This document shows positions 18,531 through 28,117 of a stretch of 64,000 nucleotides of DNA, piece after piece. Made by a program: the position numbers and the translations under genes. Under the pieces are notes generated by a model that did no database searches, was not told the origin of the DNA, and was given only the letters and a program-made list of their open reading frames with translations. Location: NCBI RefSeq assembly GCF_947387515.1, contig NZ_CANDOB010000002.1:1116001-1180000 (forward strand), written 5' to 3'. The number at the start of each line of letters is the position of its first letter. Positions within the stretch are counted from its first letter, which is position 1. The stretch is from Alkalihalobacillus sp. CinArs1. Its GTDB lineage: Bacteria; Bacillota; Bacilli; Bacillales; Guptibacillaceae.

Positions 18531-18605
18531 TTGTGTTTGTGAAGGATGACACGTATAATGTCCCTTATATAAAAACAAACGTCCTTTTCAGGAGGACATA
18601 AGGGA
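18531..18605 (+). promoter_or_regulatory. Promoter and inverted-repeat leader of hom-thrC-thrB
   Basis: TTGTGT (18531-18536), a 17-nt spacer and TATAAT (18554-18559) form a SigA promoter. TCCCTTAT (18561-18568) is a perfect complement of ATAAGGGA (18598-18605), and nested inside GTCCT (18581-18585) pairs with AGGAC (18593-18597). This encloses the AGGAGG (18590-18595) of hom. Transcription probably starts near 18566, so the outer arm may be only partly transcribed and might instead be an operator. Confidence 0.6.
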
Positions 18606-18614
18606 GTGGAGAAT

Positions 18615-19907
18615 ATGAAGGAGAGCGTATCTGTAGGACTGTTAGGACTTGGGACTGTTGGTAGTGGAGTGGTACATATGATTGAATCCCATCAGGAGGA
18701 GCTTCAACAGCGCGTTGGTTGTGTGGTGAAGGTAGGAAAGGTTCTCGTTCGAGATATTGAGAAAAACAGAGGGGTCGATGTTAACGAGGAGTTGTTAACA
18801 CAGGATCCAGATGAAGTGATCAATAATCCTGAAGTAGATGTAGTGATCGAAGTAATGGGTGGTATCGACCAAGCGAAAGAGTATATCCTTGCTTCGTTAA
18901 AAAATAAAAAACATGTTGTAACAGCCAACAAGGATTTAATGGCTTTACATGGAAGAGAGTTATTAACGGCTGCGGTTGAAAATGAAAGTGACCTCTTCTA
19001 TGAAGCTAGTGTTGCAGGTGGGATTCCAATTCTTAGAAGTTTAGTAGAAGGTCTATCCTCTGATCGAATCACAAAGCTGATGGGGATTGTGAACGGCACG
19101 ACAAACTATATCCTCACAAAAATGACTAAAAACAATGTGCCGTATGAAAGTGTATTAAAAGAAGCACAGGATCTAGGCTTTGCTGAGGCTGACCCAACTG
19201 CTGACGTGGAAGGGCTAGATGCAGCTCGGAAAGTCGTCATCCTCGGAACACTCGGGTTTTCGATGAAAGTAGGATTAGATGACGTCAAGATTAAAGGGAT
19301 CACTGAAGTTGATGCTGAAGATATTTCTTATAGTAAAAAACTAGGGTATACTATCAAACTACTTTCGATCGCAAGTTCAGAAAACGGATCGATCGAACTT
19401 TCTGTTCAGCCAACTCTATTGCCATCGCGCCATCCGCTTGCTTCTGTAAATGATGAGTACAATGCTGTTTATGTGTATGGAGAGGCAGTCGGAGAAACGA
19501 TGTTCTATGGTCCTGGTGCAGGTCAACTACCAACAGCTACAGCGGTTGTATCTGACCTAGTCGCCGTTATCAAAAACATGCGTCTTGGAGTAAATGGTAA
19601 GAGTGTCATTCTTCCTCAACATGAACGTAAGCTGAAGAAAGATGATGAAATTAAGAGCAAATACTTCATCAGATTGTTTGTAAAAGATGAAGCTGGAGCA
19701 TTTTCAAAGATTTCACACTTATTTAAGGACCATGGAATCAGTCTTGAAAAGTTAATCCAAGAACCAGTGATTAATAATGGAACTGCAGAGCTCGTCATCA
19801 TCACTCATGAAACGAATCATCAAGCATTCGAAGACGTTCATAGTCAACTCAATGATTTAGATGTGGTGGTCGAGGTGAAAAGCAGGTATCGAGTGGAGGG
19901 AATGTGA
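18615..19907 (+). CDS. hom: Homoserine dehydrogenase
   Basis: Homoserine dehydrogenase reduces aspartate semialdehyde to homoserine, the branch point to threonine and methionine. ATG at 18615 (430 residues) aligns with the family N-terminus; GTG at 18606 is an alternative. The NAD(P)-binding [13 protein letters not shown] is near residues 8-20, the catalytic-domain motif [14 protein letters not shown] near 158-171, and a C-terminal ACT domain (about 350-425) suggests feedback control by threonine. The stop overlaps the thrC start. The operon lies between ftsZ and spoIIGA, which in B. subtilis are separated only by bpr genes. Confidence 0.96.
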   Translation: MKESVSVGLLGLGTVGSGVVHMIESHQEELQQRVGCVVKVGKVLVRDIEKNRGVDVNEELLTQDPDEVINNPEVDVVIEVMGGIDQAKEYILASLKNKKHVVTANKDLMALHGRELLTAAVENESDLFYEASVAGGIPILRSLVEGLSSDRITKLMGIVNGTTNYILTKMTKNNVPYESVLKEAQDLGFAEADPTADVEGLDAARKVVILGTLGFSMKVGLDDVKIKGITEVDAEDISYSKKLGYTIKLLSIASSENGSIELSVQPTLLPSRHPLASVNDEYNAVYVYGEAVGETMFYGPGAGQLPTATAVVSDLVAVIKNMRLGVNGKSVILPQHERKLKKDDEIKSKYFIRLFVKDEAGAFSKISHLFKDHGISLEKLIQEPVINNGTAELVIITHETNHQAFEDVHSQLNDLDVVVEVKSRYRVEGM

Positions 19908-20965
19908 TGTCAGTCTGGAACGGGTTGTTAAAACACTATGAGAATTTTTTACCGATTACTGAAGATACTCCTGCACTAAGTTTAAATGAGGGGAATACCC
20001 CTCTACTTAAATTAAATACGCTGTCAGAAGAGCTTGGAATTTCTCTACACGTAAAGATTGAAGGAGCGAACCCAACAGGATCGTTTAAAGATAGAGGTAT
20101 GGTAATGGCAGTAGCAAAAGCGAAGGAAGAAGGTAGCGATGCAATCATTTGTGCTTCGACGGGGAATACTGCAGCAGCTGCTGCTGCGTACGGAGCAAGA
20201 GCTGGCTTACGTTGCATCATCGTTATTCCAAAAGGAAAGGTCGCATTAGGAAAATTAGCGCAGGCTATGATTTACGGTGCAGAAATCTTTGAAATCGATG
20301 GGAATTTTGATGAAGCGCTTCGTATGGTTCGTTCGATTGCAGAGACTGAACCGATCACTCTCGTTAATTCAGTGAATCCATATCGCTTGGAAGGACAAAA
20401 GACAGCCGCTTTTGAAGTATGTGATCAACTTGGAAAATCCCCTGATGTGCTAGCGATTCCAGTAGGAAACGCTGGAAACATCTCAGCTTATTGGAAAGGA
20501 TTTAAAGAGTATCTTTCAGATGAGAAAAAGCCTCAGATGAGAGGATTTGAAGCAGAGGGTTCTGCAGCCATCGTCAAAAAGAAAATAATACAAAACCCAG
20601 AAACAATCGCTACTGCGATCAGGATTGGAAACCCAGCCAGCTGGCAGTTAGCGGAAGACGCTGTCGTAGAATCCGGTGGTAAAATCGACAGCGTTACAGA
20701 TGAAGAGATCTTAAATGCTTATCAGCTTCTTGCAAAAAAAGAAGGAGTGTTTGCAGAACCAGCATCATGTGCTTCAATCGCCGGAGTTTTGAAACAAGTG
20801 GCTTCAAATGAAATACAAGAAGGAAGCACAGTCGTTGCTGTTTTAACAGGAAACGGACTAAAAGATCCGTCAACAGCTATGGATACTGTTCTCGTCAAGC
20901 CGCGGGTGGTTGCTGCTGATAAAGGAAGTTTTCTCGAGGAGTTAAAGGGATGTGTTAGTCATTGA
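19904..20965 (+). CDS. thrC: Threonine synthase
   Basis: ThrC converts O-phosphohomoserine to threonine with pyridoxal phosphate. The 353-residue protein has the PLP lysine in [11 protein letters not shown] (about residues 57-67), the [19 protein letters not shown] substrate loop (about 84-102) and a glycine-rich [12 protein letters not shown] phosphate-binding stretch. It is the short bacterial threonine synthase class. It begins at ATG 19904, overlapping hom by 4 nt, and ends overlapping thrB by 4 nt, so the three enzymes are probably translated in coupled fashion. Confidence 0.96.
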   Translation: MMSVWNGLLKHYENFLPITEDTPALSLNEGNTPLLKLNTLSEELGISLHVKIEGANPTGSFKDRGMVMAVAKAKEEGSDAIICASTGNTAAAAAAYGARAGLRCIIVIPKGKVALGKLAQAMIYGAEIFEIDGNFDEALRMVRSIAETEPITLVNSVNPYRLEGQKTAAFEVCDQLGKSPDVLAIPVGNAGNISAYWKGFKEYLSDEKKPQMRGFEAEGSAAIVKKKIIQNPETIATAIRIGNPASWQLAEDAVVESGGKIDSVTDEEILNAYQLLAKKEGVFAEPASCASIAGVLKQVASNEIQEGSTVVAVLTGNGLKDPSTAMDTVLVKPRVVAADKGSFLEELKGCVSH

Positions 20966-21864
20966 AACAACCTGTCTCATTAAAAATTCCAGGAAGTACT
21001 TCAAATCTTGGCCCGGGGTTTGATTCGATCGGTCTTGCGATAAATCGTTATCTTCATGTAAAGTTCGAACCTTCGTCTGAGTGGGCTTTTTACTACATCG
21101 GTTTTCAAGAAACGTTTCCTCAAGGTAAGGAAAACTTGGTTTACAAAGTGATCGAATCGATCGCAGTGTCGGTACAGAAAACCCCTGAACCGCAACGCGT
21201 AACGATGACGAGTGAATTACCCCTTGAACGAGGACTTGGAAGTAGCGCGGCAGCAATCGTAGCTGGCGTGGAAATTGCAGACATCACGATGGGGCTTGCG
21301 CTTACTTCTAAGGAAAAAGTAAGGTATGCTGCTGAGTTTGAAGGGCATGCGGATAATGTCGCTGCTTCCATATATGGAGGGCTTGTCATCGCATCAGGAC
21401 TTGGTGACCTTGATTCTGTCGTTCAAAACGTTGAAAATGTTGAATTCGTTGCCTTAATACCAGAACGAAAATTAAAAACAACTGACTCACGCTCTGTTCT
21501 TCCAAAGAGTCTGACCTTTGAAGAAGCAGTCAAAGCGAGTAGTGTTGCAAATGTCTTTACAGCAGCTGCAGTGAGCAATAATTGGCAACAAGCAGGAGCT
21601 TTGATGAATGAAGATTTATTTCATCAACCATACAGAAAACATTTTGTCCCAGATCTTGAACGTGTTCAGCGTTTAGCTGTCGATTGGGGAGCTTATGGTG
21701 CAGCCTTGAGTGGCGCGGGTCCAACTTTGTTAATCTTTACACCAATAGGGACAGCTAAGAAACTAAAAGCAGTAATGGAAGCGAATTTAACGGGATATGA
21801 TTGCGTAGAGCTTTTCCCTACGAACACAGGAGTACAGCGAATGAATGATGTTTTGCAAAGGTGA
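20962..21864 (+). CDS. thrB: Homoserine kinase
   Basis: ThrB phosphorylates homoserine to O-phosphohomoserine, the ThrC substrate. The 300-residue protein belongs to the GHMP kinase family: [20 protein letters not shown] at the N-terminus, the ATP-binding [18 protein letters not shown] near residues 80-97, and the C-terminal [14 protein letters not shown] motif. It starts at TTG 20962, embedded in the thrC stop region (TTGA), with AAAGGGATG upstream. A terminator follows at 21875. Gene order hom-thrC-thrB is the standard Bacillus threonine operon. Confidence 0.96.
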   Translation: MKQPVSLKIPGSTSNLGPGFDSIGLAINRYLHVKFEPSSEWAFYYIGFQETFPQGKENLVYKVIESIAVSVQKTPEPQRVTMTSELPLERGLGSSAAAIVAGVEIADITMGLALTSKEKVRYAAEFEGHADNVAASIYGGLVIASGLGDLDSVVQNVENVEFVALIPERKLKTTDSRSVLPKSLTFEEAVKASSVANVFTAAAVSNNWQQAGALMNEDLFHQPYRKHFVPDLERVQRLAVDWGAYGAALSGAGPTLLIFTPIGTAKKLKAVMEANLTGYDCVELFPTNTGVQRMNDVLQR

Positions 21865-21874
21865 TCGTACTTTA

Positions 21875-21901
21875 GTCGTCCAGTGATGGACGGCTTTTTT
21901 T
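21875..21901 (+). terminator. Terminator after the threonine operon
   Basis: GTCGTCCA (21875-21882) pairs with TGGACGGC (21887-21894), with one G-T pair, around GTGA; TTTTTTT follows. Confidence 0.88.
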
Positions 21902-21911
21902 GCGCTAAGGG

Positions 21912-21996
21912 TGACAAAAATAGTGATAATTATGCAAAATAACCTCGGTATTCGCGGCACGATTTGACAGTCTTTCAATCCAAACTAGTCTATACT
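21912..21996 (+). promoter_or_regulatory. spoIIG promoter with Spo0A-like boxes
   Basis: TTGACA (21964-21969) and TATACT (21991-21996) are separated by 21 nt instead of 17. Over-long spacing is the hallmark of the B. subtilis spoIIG promoter, which SigA polymerase can use only with phosphorylated Spo0A bound next to the -35. TTTGACA overlapping the -35 and TGACAAA at 21912-21918 each differ at one position from the Spo0A box (TGNCGAA or its complement). Confidence 0.72.
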
Positions 21997-22028
21997 AGAA
22001 TTCAAATTCGATAGGGAGGAGCCAGCAG

Positions 22029-22943
22029 GTGGCTGTATATCTGGACGTAATATGGCTGTTGAACGTTTGCTTTGACTACATGCTATTGATGCTTACCAGT
22101 TTGCTGCTTAAGCGTCATGTTCGTAAAAGACGACTTGCTGCTGGCGCTCTATTCGCTTCGTTATATGTCATTTTTCTTTTTATTCCTGGGTTGGAGTTTA
22201 TGGTCCATCCGATTGTGAAATTATTTTATTCGTTTATCATCGTAAGCATAACGTTTGGGTTTACAAGGTTTCGAAGCTTCATTCAAAGTTGGCTGCTGTT
22301 CTATTTTGTCACGTTTATGATCGGTGGAGGCATGCTTGGTGCGCACTATTTTTTAAAACAGGAAGTAGGTGTTTATAACGGAGCGATCGCTACACAGGGG
22401 AGTGGATTTGGAGATCCTGTCAGCTGGGTGTTTGTGCTCGTTGGTTTTCCATCCGTATGGTTTTTTTCTAAGAAAAGGTTAGGTGATATCGAGGCGAAAA
22501 AAATTCACTATGACCAAATAGCCAGCGTTAAAATCATGATCGATGATGTGATCGTGACTGCACCAGCACTTATCGACAGTGGGAATCAACTAAAGGATCC
22601 ATTATCAGGAGCTCCCGTCATGATTCTCGATATGACCATCCATGCAAACCATTTTTCAGAGAACTTTCTTAAAAAAGCAAAAAATGTAACTGACTTTCAA
22701 AGTGAGGGAGAGGTGGACAGGTGGGAGCATCGGCTTAGAATCGTTCCATTTCGAGCCGTCGGACAAGATCATCAATTTTTATGTGCGATAAAGCCTGACG
22801 CAGTGGAAATTTCAACGAATGAAGAAACGATCGTTGTCAAAAAAGTACTAGTAGGGCTCAGTTTCCAGTCATTATCAGGGGAGAAAGAGTACAGTTGCAT
22901 CCTTCATCCCAAAATGCTAGCTGAAAAGGCAAATGCTTCTTAA
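22029..22943 (+). CDS. spoIIGA: Sporulation sigma-E processing protease SpoIIGA
   Basis: SpoIIGA is the membrane aspartic protease that removes the pro-sequence of SigE after the forespore signals through SpoIIR. The 304-residue protein has five predicted membrane segments in its N-terminal half (roughly residues 5-150) and a cytoplasmic protease domain with the catalytic [12 protein letters not shown] motif near residue 182. It starts at GTG 22029, with AGGGAGGA (22013-22020) upstream. Its substrate gene sigE lies 35 nt downstream in the same operon, and the Spo0A-type promoter is directly upstream. Confidence 0.95.
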   Translation: MAVYLDVIWLLNVCFDYMLLMLTSLLLKRHVRKRRLAAGALFASLYVIFLFIPGLEFMVHPIVKLFYSFIIVSITFGFTRFRSFIQSWLLFYFVTFMIGGGMLGAHYFLKQEVGVYNGAIATQGSGFGDPVSWVFVLVGFPSVWFFSKKRLGDIEAKKIHYDQIASVKIMIDDVIVTAPALIDSGNQLKDPLSGAPVMILDMTIHANHFSENFLKKAKNVTDFQSEGEVDRWEHRLRIVPFRAVGQDHQFLCAIKPDAVEISTNEETIVVKKVLVGLSFQSLSGEKEYSCILHPKMLAEKANAS

Positions 22944-22978
22944 AGATAAGAAACAAACAGATTGAGGAGGTTTACTGC

Positions 22979-23698
22979 ATGGGCAAATTAAAGATAAAAG
23001 TTGTACTCTGGTGGCAGAGAATCTTAATCAAACTCGGAATTAAACCTGACGAAATCTATTACATAGGAGGAAGTGAAGCACTTCCGCCTCCTTTGACGAA
23101 AGAAGAAGAAGCCCATCTTTTGATTAAATTGCCTGGTGGTGATAAGGCTGCACGATCGATTTTAATCGAAAGAAACTTGCGCCTCGTTGTTTATATCGCA
23201 CGTAAGTTTGAAAACACAGGGATTAATATTGAAGACTTGATCAGTATCGGAACGATCGGGCTGATCAAAGCTGTCAACACATTCAATCCTGAAAAGAAAA
23301 TCAAGCTAGCAACATATGCTTCTAGGTGTATTGAAAATGAGATCTTGATGTTTCTGCGTCGTAATAACAAAATTCGTTCGGAGGTTTCATTCGATGAACC
23401 TCTTAATGTCGATTGGGATGGAAACGAACTGCTCTTATCTGATGTATTGGGAACTGATGAAGATATCATCACGAAAGGAATCGACGCACGAGTAGACCGG
23501 AAATTGCTTGTGAAAGCTCTTGAAACATTGAACCCTCGAGAAAAGCAGATCATGGAACTAAGGTTCGGTCTTGCAGGCGATGAAGAGAAAACACAGAAAG
23601 ATGTTGCTGATCTTCTCGGTATTTCTCAATCTTACATCTCCAGGCTAGAAAAGCGTATCATCAAAAGGCTTCGAAAAGAATTCAACAAGATGGTCTAA
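22979..23698 (+). CDS. sigE: Pro-sigma-E, mother-cell sporulation sigma factor
   Basis: SigE directs early mother-cell gene expression. The 239-residue precursor keeps the N-terminal pro-sequence: an amphipathic membrane-binding helix, then [14 protein letters not shown], with the Tyr27-Tyr28 pair where B. subtilis pro-SigE is cleaved. Sigma region 2 contains [14 protein letters not shown] and [17 protein letters not shown]; region 4 ends with [19 protein letters not shown], the -35 recognition helix. GAGGAGG precedes the ATG. Promoters of the SigE type are suggested in front of spoVD and spoVE in this same window. Confidence 0.97.
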   Translation: MGKLKIKVVLWWQRILIKLGIKPDEIYYIGGSEALPPPLTKEEEAHLLIKLPGGDKAARSILIERNLRLVVYIARKFENTGINIEDLISIGTIGLIKAVNTFNPEKKIKLATYASRCIENEILMFLRRNNKIRSEVSFDEPLNVDWDGNELLLSDVLGTDEDIITKGIDARVDRKLLVKALETLNPREKQIMELRFGLAGDEEKTQKDVADLLGISQSYISRLEKRIIKRLRKEFNKMV

Positions 23699-23717
23699 CA
23701 TTCTTAAAATGATAAAT

Positions 23718-23766
23718 GCATAATTTTCCCACTCTCGGAGATACTTTACTTTGACAGCATCTCCGA
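23718..23766 (+). promoter_or_regulatory. SigF-type promoter and leader hairpin of sigG
   Basis: GCATA (23718-23722), 14 nt, then GGAGATACTT (23737-23746) match the forespore SigF consensus (GYATA, GGNNANANTR) at all positions but the last. TCGGAGAT (23735-23742) is a perfect complement of ATCTCCGA (23759-23766), so part of the leader could pair just before the ribosome binding site GAGGAGGG. In B. subtilis a sigG leader hairpin is reported to lower translation. Confidence 0.62.
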
Positions 23767-23781
23767 TGAGGAGGGAAAGAG

Positions 23782-24561
23782 TTGACACGAAACAAAGTCG
23801 AGATTTGTGGAGTAGATACATCCAAACTTCCGGTTCTGAAAAATGAAAAGATGAGAGTTCTTTTCAAACAGATGCAGGAAGGTGATATTTCTGCAAGAGA
23901 AGAGCTAGTAAATGGAAATTTACGTCTCGTTTTGAGCGTCATTCAACGGTTTAACAATCGTGGTGAATACGTTGATGATCTCTTTCAGGTCGGATGTATT
24001 GGTCTTATGAAATCCATTGATAACTTCGATTTATCGCAAAACGTGAAATTCTCAACTTACGCAGTGCCGATGATTATCGGTGAAATACGACGATATCTCA
24101 GGGACAACAACCCGATCAGGGTTTCAAGATCGCTTCGAGATATTGCCTATAAATCCCTCCAGATCAGGGACAAATTGATGACGAAAAACTCCAAAGAGCC
24201 GAATCCAACTGAGATTGCAAAGGAACTCGGTGTAACGAAGGAAGAGGTTGTCTTCGCTCTTGATGCCATTCAAGACCCTGTCTCGTTATTTGAGCCGATT
24301 TACAATGATGGTGGAGATCCGATTTTCGTAATGGATCAAATTAGCGATGATAAGCAGAAGGACTTTCATTGGCTAGAAGACATCGCATTAAAAGAAGCAA
24401 TGATGAGACTGAATCAACGGGAGAACATGATTCTTCAAATGCGTTTCTTTCAAGGGAAGACGCAGATGGAAGTAGCAGATGAGATCGGAATTTCTCAAGC
24501 TCAAGTATCACGGCTTGAAAAGGCAGCAATCCAGCAAATGAATAAAAATATACAAAGTTAG
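23782..24561 (+). CDS. sigG: Late forespore sigma factor SigG
   Basis: SigG drives late forespore transcription after engulfment. The 259-residue protein begins TRNKVEICGVDTSKLPVLKN, the conserved SigG N-terminus, and continues with region 2 (NLRLVLSVIQRFNNRGEYV, DDLFQVGCIGLMKSIDNF), region 3 and a region 4 helix-turn-helix ending DEIGISQAQVSRLEKAA. Translation starts at TTG 23782, a weak codon, with GGAGGGA upstream; no in-frame ATG fits the family start. It has its own SigF-like promoter, and read-through from spoIIGA-sigE is also possible. Confidence 0.96.
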   Translation: MTRNKVEICGVDTSKLPVLKNEKMRVLFKQMQEGDISAREELVNGNLRLVLSVIQRFNNRGEYVDDLFQVGCIGLMKSIDNFDLSQNVKFSTYAVPMIIGEIRRYLRDNNPIRVSRSLRDIAYKSLQIRDKLMTKNSKEPNPTEIAKELGVTKEEVVFALDAIQDPVSLFEPIYNDGGDPIFVMDQISDDKQKDFHWLEDIALKEAMMRLNQRENMILQMRFFQGKTQMEVADEIGISQAQVSRLEKAAIQQMNKNIQS

Positions 24562-24565
24562 AACG

Positions 24566-24588
24566 AGACCTGTTAAACAGGTCTTTTC
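24566..24588 (+). terminator. Terminator after sigG
   Basis: AGACCTG and CAGGTCT form a 7-bp stem with a TTAAA loop, followed by TTTTCT, just after the sigG stop. Confidence 0.8.
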
Positions 24589-24632
24589 TATTGCCCACTT
24601 TTCATATAATAAAATGGAAAGGTGGAGGTGTG

Positions 24633-24902
24633 ATGATAAAAATCTCTGAATTTCAAGTTAAGGATGTTGTAAATGTATCGAACGGAAAAAAACTTGGACA
24701 TATAGCCGATCTAGAAATAAACTTGACGACAGGTAAAATCGAAGCGATCGTTATCCCGGGTCAAGGAAAAATGATGGGTTTTTTTGCGCGTGAGAGTGAT
24801 CTCGTGATTCCTTGGCGCAACATCGTAAAAATAGGTTCCGATGTTATATTAGTTAAATATTACGATTCATCAGATTCAGAATCTTTCCAAAAAGAGTCAT
24901 GA
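24633..24902 (+). CDS. ylmC: YlmC/YmxH family PRC-barrel sporulation protein
   Basis: This small protein of the YlmC/YmxH family consists of one PRC-barrel domain (KISEFQVKDVVNVSNGKKLG onward). Its biochemical role is unknown; the family is widely conserved in endospore formers and usually sits after sigG. The ATG at 24633 has GGTGGAGGTG upstream and gives 89 residues; the frame is open from 24591 but without a ribosome binding site there. TATAAT at 24605-24610 could be a -10 box, but no convincing -35 accompanies it. The C-terminus is serine-rich and short. Confidence 0.88.
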   Translation: MIKISEFQVKDVVNVSNGKKLGHIADLEINLTTGKIEAIVIPGQGKMMGFFARESDLVIPWRNIVKIGSDVILVKYYDSSDSESFQKES

Positions 24903-24993
24903 GTAGCCAATATCTCACAATCTATATCCCTTCTTCTCAACATATTATGATAAAATAGAGTGTAAACTTGTATAGAAATGAAGGGATATAGCT

Positions 24994-25809
24994 GTGGGAA
25001 ACGAACTGTTTTTAGATACTTCTGACATGACTACTTTGGCACTTCATTTCGGAAGAGATGGAGGTCAAGTCAAAGCTGGGTTTTCGACTCGGTTGAACGG
25101 TGTAAGTAAAGATCCGTTCGCTAGTCTAAACCTCGGTTATCATGTGCCTGACCATCCAGTAGATGTGTTGACTAATAGAAAAATACTTAGTAAGGCGATA
25201 GGCACACCGCTCGAGAATTGGGTAGTTGCAGAGCAAATCCATGGGAATGATATTGCTCACATTACTGCGAATGATTTAGGGCGCGGAACGCTTGATCATG
25301 AATCCGCAATACGTGGTATGGACGGTATGTATACGGATGAAAAAGGTTTGATGTTGGCAGCACTGTATGCTGATTGTGTACCCGTATATTTTTACTCCCC
25401 TTCCGCGAAAAGGGTTGGAATAGCCCACGCAGGCTGGAAAGGAACAACGAAAGATATTGCTGGAGAGATGATTCAAAGGTGGCAAGATGATGGTATCGAC
25501 CCTAAAGATATCGTAACTGCAATAGGGCCATCGATCGGAAAATGCTGTTATGAAGTTGATGACAGGGTGATCGAAAACGTAATCGAGGTGGCATCCGATT
25601 CTGAACAATTCTTCACACATAACGAAGGTACGTATCAGCTGGATTTAAAAGCTGTGAATAAACACTTGTTGTTAAAAGCAGGCGTATTAGAAGACAACAT
25701 TCTTGTGAGTGACTATTGTACAAGCTGCAGTGACCTGTTTTTCTCTCATCGAAGCGAGCATGGCAAAACTGGAAGAATGATGGGTTACATTGGTCTTGAG
25801 GAGGTTTAA
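24994..25809 (+). CDS. ylmD: YlmD / PgeF family copper-polyphenol oxidoreductase-like protein
   Basis: The 271-residue protein belongs to the YfiH/YlmD (DUF152, 'laccase domain') family. Members have been linked to purine nucleoside phosphorylase or deaminase activity and to removal of misincorporated L-serine in peptidoglycan precursors. The metal-binding residues are visible: [10 protein letters not shown] (near 76-85), [10 protein letters not shown] (near 127-136) and [13 protein letters not shown] (near 145-157). GTG at 24994 has AAGGGA upstream; an ATG 11 codons later is less likely. It overlaps the upstream open frame of ylmE and belongs to the ylm operon beside sepF. Confidence 0.9.
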   Translation: MGNELFLDTSDMTTLALHFGRDGGQVKAGFSTRLNGVSKDPFASLNLGYHVPDHPVDVLTNRKILSKAIGTPLENWVVAEQIHGNDIAHITANDLGRGTLDHESAIRGMDGMYTDEKGLMLAALYADCVPVYFYSPSAKRVGIAHAGWKGTTKDIAGEMIQRWQDDGIDPKDIVTAIGPSIGKCCYEVDDRVIENVIEVASDSEQFFTHNEGTYQLDLKAVNKHLLLKAGVLEDNILVSDYCTSCSDLFFSHRSEHGKTGRMMGYIGLEEV

Positions 25810-25816
25810 CAGGAAA

Positions 25817-26485
25817 GTGGAAGTAAAGACGAAATTAGAAGAAATCATTTCTAACATCGAAGCCGCTTCACATCGATCGAATCGAAATTCAGAAGATGTG
25901 AACGTGATCGCAGTTACGAAATACGTTAGTGTAGAGCGTGCGAAAGAAGCAGTCGAAGCTGGTATCACTCATCTTGGGGAAAATCGTCAAGAAGGCTTGG
26001 TGGAAAAAGTCGCAGCATTTGAACACCAGCCTGTATGGCATTTCATCGGCACGTTGCAATCACGTAAAGTCAAGGATGTCATCGATCACGTAGATTACAT
26101 TCATTCCCTCGATCGACGCTCTCTTGCAAAAGAGATCAATAAGAGAGCAACAAAGAAAGTGAAATGCTTTGTACAAGTCAATGTTTCTGGAGAAGAATCG
26201 AAACATGGTTTAGCGGTTGAACAAGTCATGCCGTTCGTAGAGTCTCTAGAAAACTATCCAAATATTGAAGTAGTAGGTTTGATGACGATGGCACCTCATA
26301 TTAAGGATCCTGACGAAATCAGATTTGTCTTTAAAAAGCTTAGAGAACTTAGAACGAGCATCCAGGAGCGTTCGTTTGATTACGCGCCATGTAAAGAGCT
26401 TTCGATGGGGATGTCAAATGATTATGAGATTGCTGTTGAAGAAGGTGCAACGTTTGTTCGTATCGGATCGTCACTTGTTGGTTAA
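25817..26485 (+). CDS. ylmE: YggS/YlmE family pyridoxal phosphate-binding protein
   Basis: YlmE belongs to the PLP homeostasis family (YggS, PROSC), single-domain TIM barrels resembling the alanine racemase N-terminal domain. The PLP lysine lies in [13 protein letters not shown] (Lys about residue 36), followed by [24 protein letters not shown] and the C-terminal [13 protein letters not shown] and [10 protein letters not shown] motifs. GTG at 25817 is chosen because AGGAGG (25799-25804) precedes it at 12 nt; this gives 222 residues. It begins 7 nt after the ylmD stop. sepF follows after 32 nt. Confidence 0.9.
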   Translation: MEVKTKLEEIISNIEAASHRSNRNSEDVNVIAVTKYVSVERAKEAVEAGITHLGENRQEGLVEKVAAFEHQPVWHFIGTLQSRKVKDVIDHVDYIHSLDRRSLAKEINKRATKKVKCFVQVNVSGEESKHGLAVEQVMPFVESLENYPNIEVVGLMTMAPHIKDPDEIRFVFKKLRELRTSIQERSFDYAPCKELSMGMSNDYEIAVEEGATFVRIGSSLVG

Positions 26486-26517
26486 TATCAAAACTAACTC
26501 TCCCGGAGGTGCAGGGA

Positions 26518-26970
26518 ATGGGAATTAAAACAAAGTTTAAGCAGTTCTTTGAACTCGATGATGAACAAATCGAGTTCGAGGATGATGTTCATACGACGTA
26601 TGCTGAGGATGATGAGATGGAGAATTCTAGGGTGAGTCGGAACCATAATAAACAGAAACAGACGAATCAATCCAATCAAAATGTTGTGAGTCTTCAAAGT
26701 ATCCACAAGAACTCTAGAGTTGTACTTGTTGAACCTAGAGTGTATGCTGAAGCTCAGGATATTGCTGATCATATAAAAAACCGAAAATCTGTCGTAATGA
26801 ATCTGCAACAGATTCCACATGACCAAGCGAAGAGAATCGTTGATTTCTTGAGTGGTACGGTTTATGCTCTTGGCGGTGATATTCAGAAACTCGGTCCCGA
26901 CACGTTCATGTGTACTCCGGATAATGTTGAAATCTCCGGCAATATTACCGATGAAATATTTGAAGACTAG
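26518..26970 (+). CDS. sepF: Cell division protein SepF
   Basis: SepF polymerises into rings, binds the FtsZ C-terminus and, through an N-terminal amphipathic helix, the membrane. The 150-residue product has this helix ([13 protein letters not shown]), an acidic/Gln-Asn-rich linker (residues 15-65) and the conserved SepF core ([20 protein letters not shown] to [16 protein letters not shown]). ATG at 26518 follows GGAGGT at a proper distance; GTG at 26509 overlaps the ribosome binding site and is rejected as the start. It lies in the ylm block between ylmE and ylmG, as in B. subtilis. Confidence 0.95.
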   Translation: MGIKTKFKQFFELDDEQIEFEDDVHTTYAEDDEMENSRVSRNHNKQKQTNQSNQNVVSLQSIHKNSRVVLVEPRVYAEAQDIADHIKNRKSVVMNLQQIPHDQAKRIVDFLSGTVYALGGDIQKLGPDTFMCTPDNVEISGNITDEIFED

Positions 26971-26991
26971 CTTCTAAGGAAGGTGAAGAAT

Positions 26992-27255
26992 TTGGAAATT
27001 GCTTATTTATTAGCACAAGCTTTACGGATTTACTCATGGATATTAATCATTTATATCTTCATGTCTTGGATTCCAAATGCTAGAGAATCCTCTATTGGAC
27101 AAATGATTGCAAGAATTGCAGAACCTTATCTTGCGCCGTTTCGTAAAATCATCCCGCCTATCGGTGGAATGTTAGATATTTCTCCTATCGTAGCTATTTT
27201 TGCACTACAGTTTGCGCAGTATGGAATCGTTGCTCTCTTTGGAATGATCCTTTAA
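26992..27255 (+). CDS. ylmG: YggT family membrane protein YlmG
   Basis: A small integral membrane protein of the YggT family with two predicted membrane segments (about residues 4-22 and 62-85) and the conserved central FMSWIPN and [19 protein letters not shown] motifs. The family is linked to division and, in plastids, to thylakoid and nucleoid functions, but its mechanism is unresolved. TTG at 26992 with AAGGAAGG (26977-26984) upstream gives 87 residues; GTG at 26983 overlaps that site. It lies between sepF and ylmH with only a few bases on either side. Confidence 0.88.
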   Translation: MEIAYLLAQALRIYSWILIIYIFMSWIPNARESSIGQMIARIAEPYLAPFRKIIPPIGGMLDISPIVAIFALQFAQYGIVALFGMIL

Positions 27256-27259
27256 TTCC

Positions 27260-28033
27260 ATGTCGATATACGAACACTATCGTCCTGAAGAAAGAACGTT
27301 TGTTGATCGTGTGTTAGAGTGGCAAGGGGAAGTAGAAGACAGATACTCTCCGAAACTCACTGATTTCCTAGATCCACGAGAGCAGGATATCGTTACACAA
27401 GTAATTGGAAATCATCCCGATGTGAGCGTATCTTTTTCAGGAGGCGTGGACGGAGCAGAACGGCAGCGTGCACTGCTTCTTCCACCTTATATAACAGCAA
27501 CAGCTGAAGATTATGACATAGCTGCATTAGACATTACATATCCCTCAAAATTCGTTACATTATCGCACCCAGATCTTCTCGGTGCGCTGATGGGACTTGG
27601 ATTAAAGCGGGAAAAGTTTGGTGATATTTTTGTGCAGGATGGACTTGCACAGCTTATCGTAGCTAAAGAAGTAGCGGATTATATTAAGATGAATCTAACT
27701 CAAGCTGGTAAAGCTTCGATCACGCCAGAGGTGATTTCACCATCACAGATCAACGTTCCTCCTATAAGGTGGGAGGAACAATCGGGTACCGTTAGTAGCC
27801 TTCGCCTCGATGCTGTATTAGCAGAGATATACAATCTATCTAGGTCAAAGGTATCTCCTATGATCGAACATGAGCGTGCTAAACTTAATTGGAAAGTCGT
27901 CGATCAACCCGCAACCGAAGTAAAAGCGGGAGATTACTTATCCCTAAGGGGTTCGGGGAGAAGTAAGGTGAATTCGATCGACGGTAAAACAAAGAAAGAA
28001 AAATGGCGAATCACGTATAGTAAAAGAAAATAA
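27260..28033 (+). CDS. ylmH: YlmH, S4-domain RNA-binding protein
   Basis: The 257-residue protein has an N-terminal YlmH domain and a C-terminal S4 RNA-binding domain (about residues 181-245: LRLDAVLAEIYNLSRSKVSP onward). YlmH of B. subtilis binds ribosomes and has been implicated in rescue of stalled 50S subunits. The ATG lies 4 nt after the ylmG stop, so translation is probably coupled. The C-terminus is basic. The following 84 nt hold a TTGACA at 28035-28040 without a convincing -10 box. Confidence 0.92.
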   Translation: MSIYEHYRPEERTFVDRVLEWQGEVEDRYSPKLTDFLDPREQDIVTQVIGNHPDVSVSFSGGVDGAERQRALLLPPYITATAEDYDIAALDITYPSKFVTLSHPDLLGALMGLGLKREKFGDIFVQDGLAQLIVAKEVADYIKMNLTQAGKASITPEVISPSQINVPPIRWEEQSGTVSSLRLDAVLAEIYNLSRSKVSPMIEHERAKLNWKVVDQPATEVKAGDYLSLRGSGRSKVNSIDGKTKKEKWRITYSKRK

Positions 28034-28117
28034 TTTGACAGATTTAGAAGGATTGCCCGTAGAGATTGTCGAATTACGAGTTGGGACATAAAAGAGAGTA
28101 AACCGGAGGTGGCTGAA

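Noticed and set aside
18114-18578. A 154-codon minus-strand open frame with repeated peptide segments
   Set aside because: It is produced by the tandem 120-bp repeats; no ribosome binding site, no family resemblance, and the repeat structure fits selection for hairpins rather than for codons.
28035-28065. TTGACA before divIVA as a promoter
   Set aside because: No acceptable -10 box at 16-19 nt.
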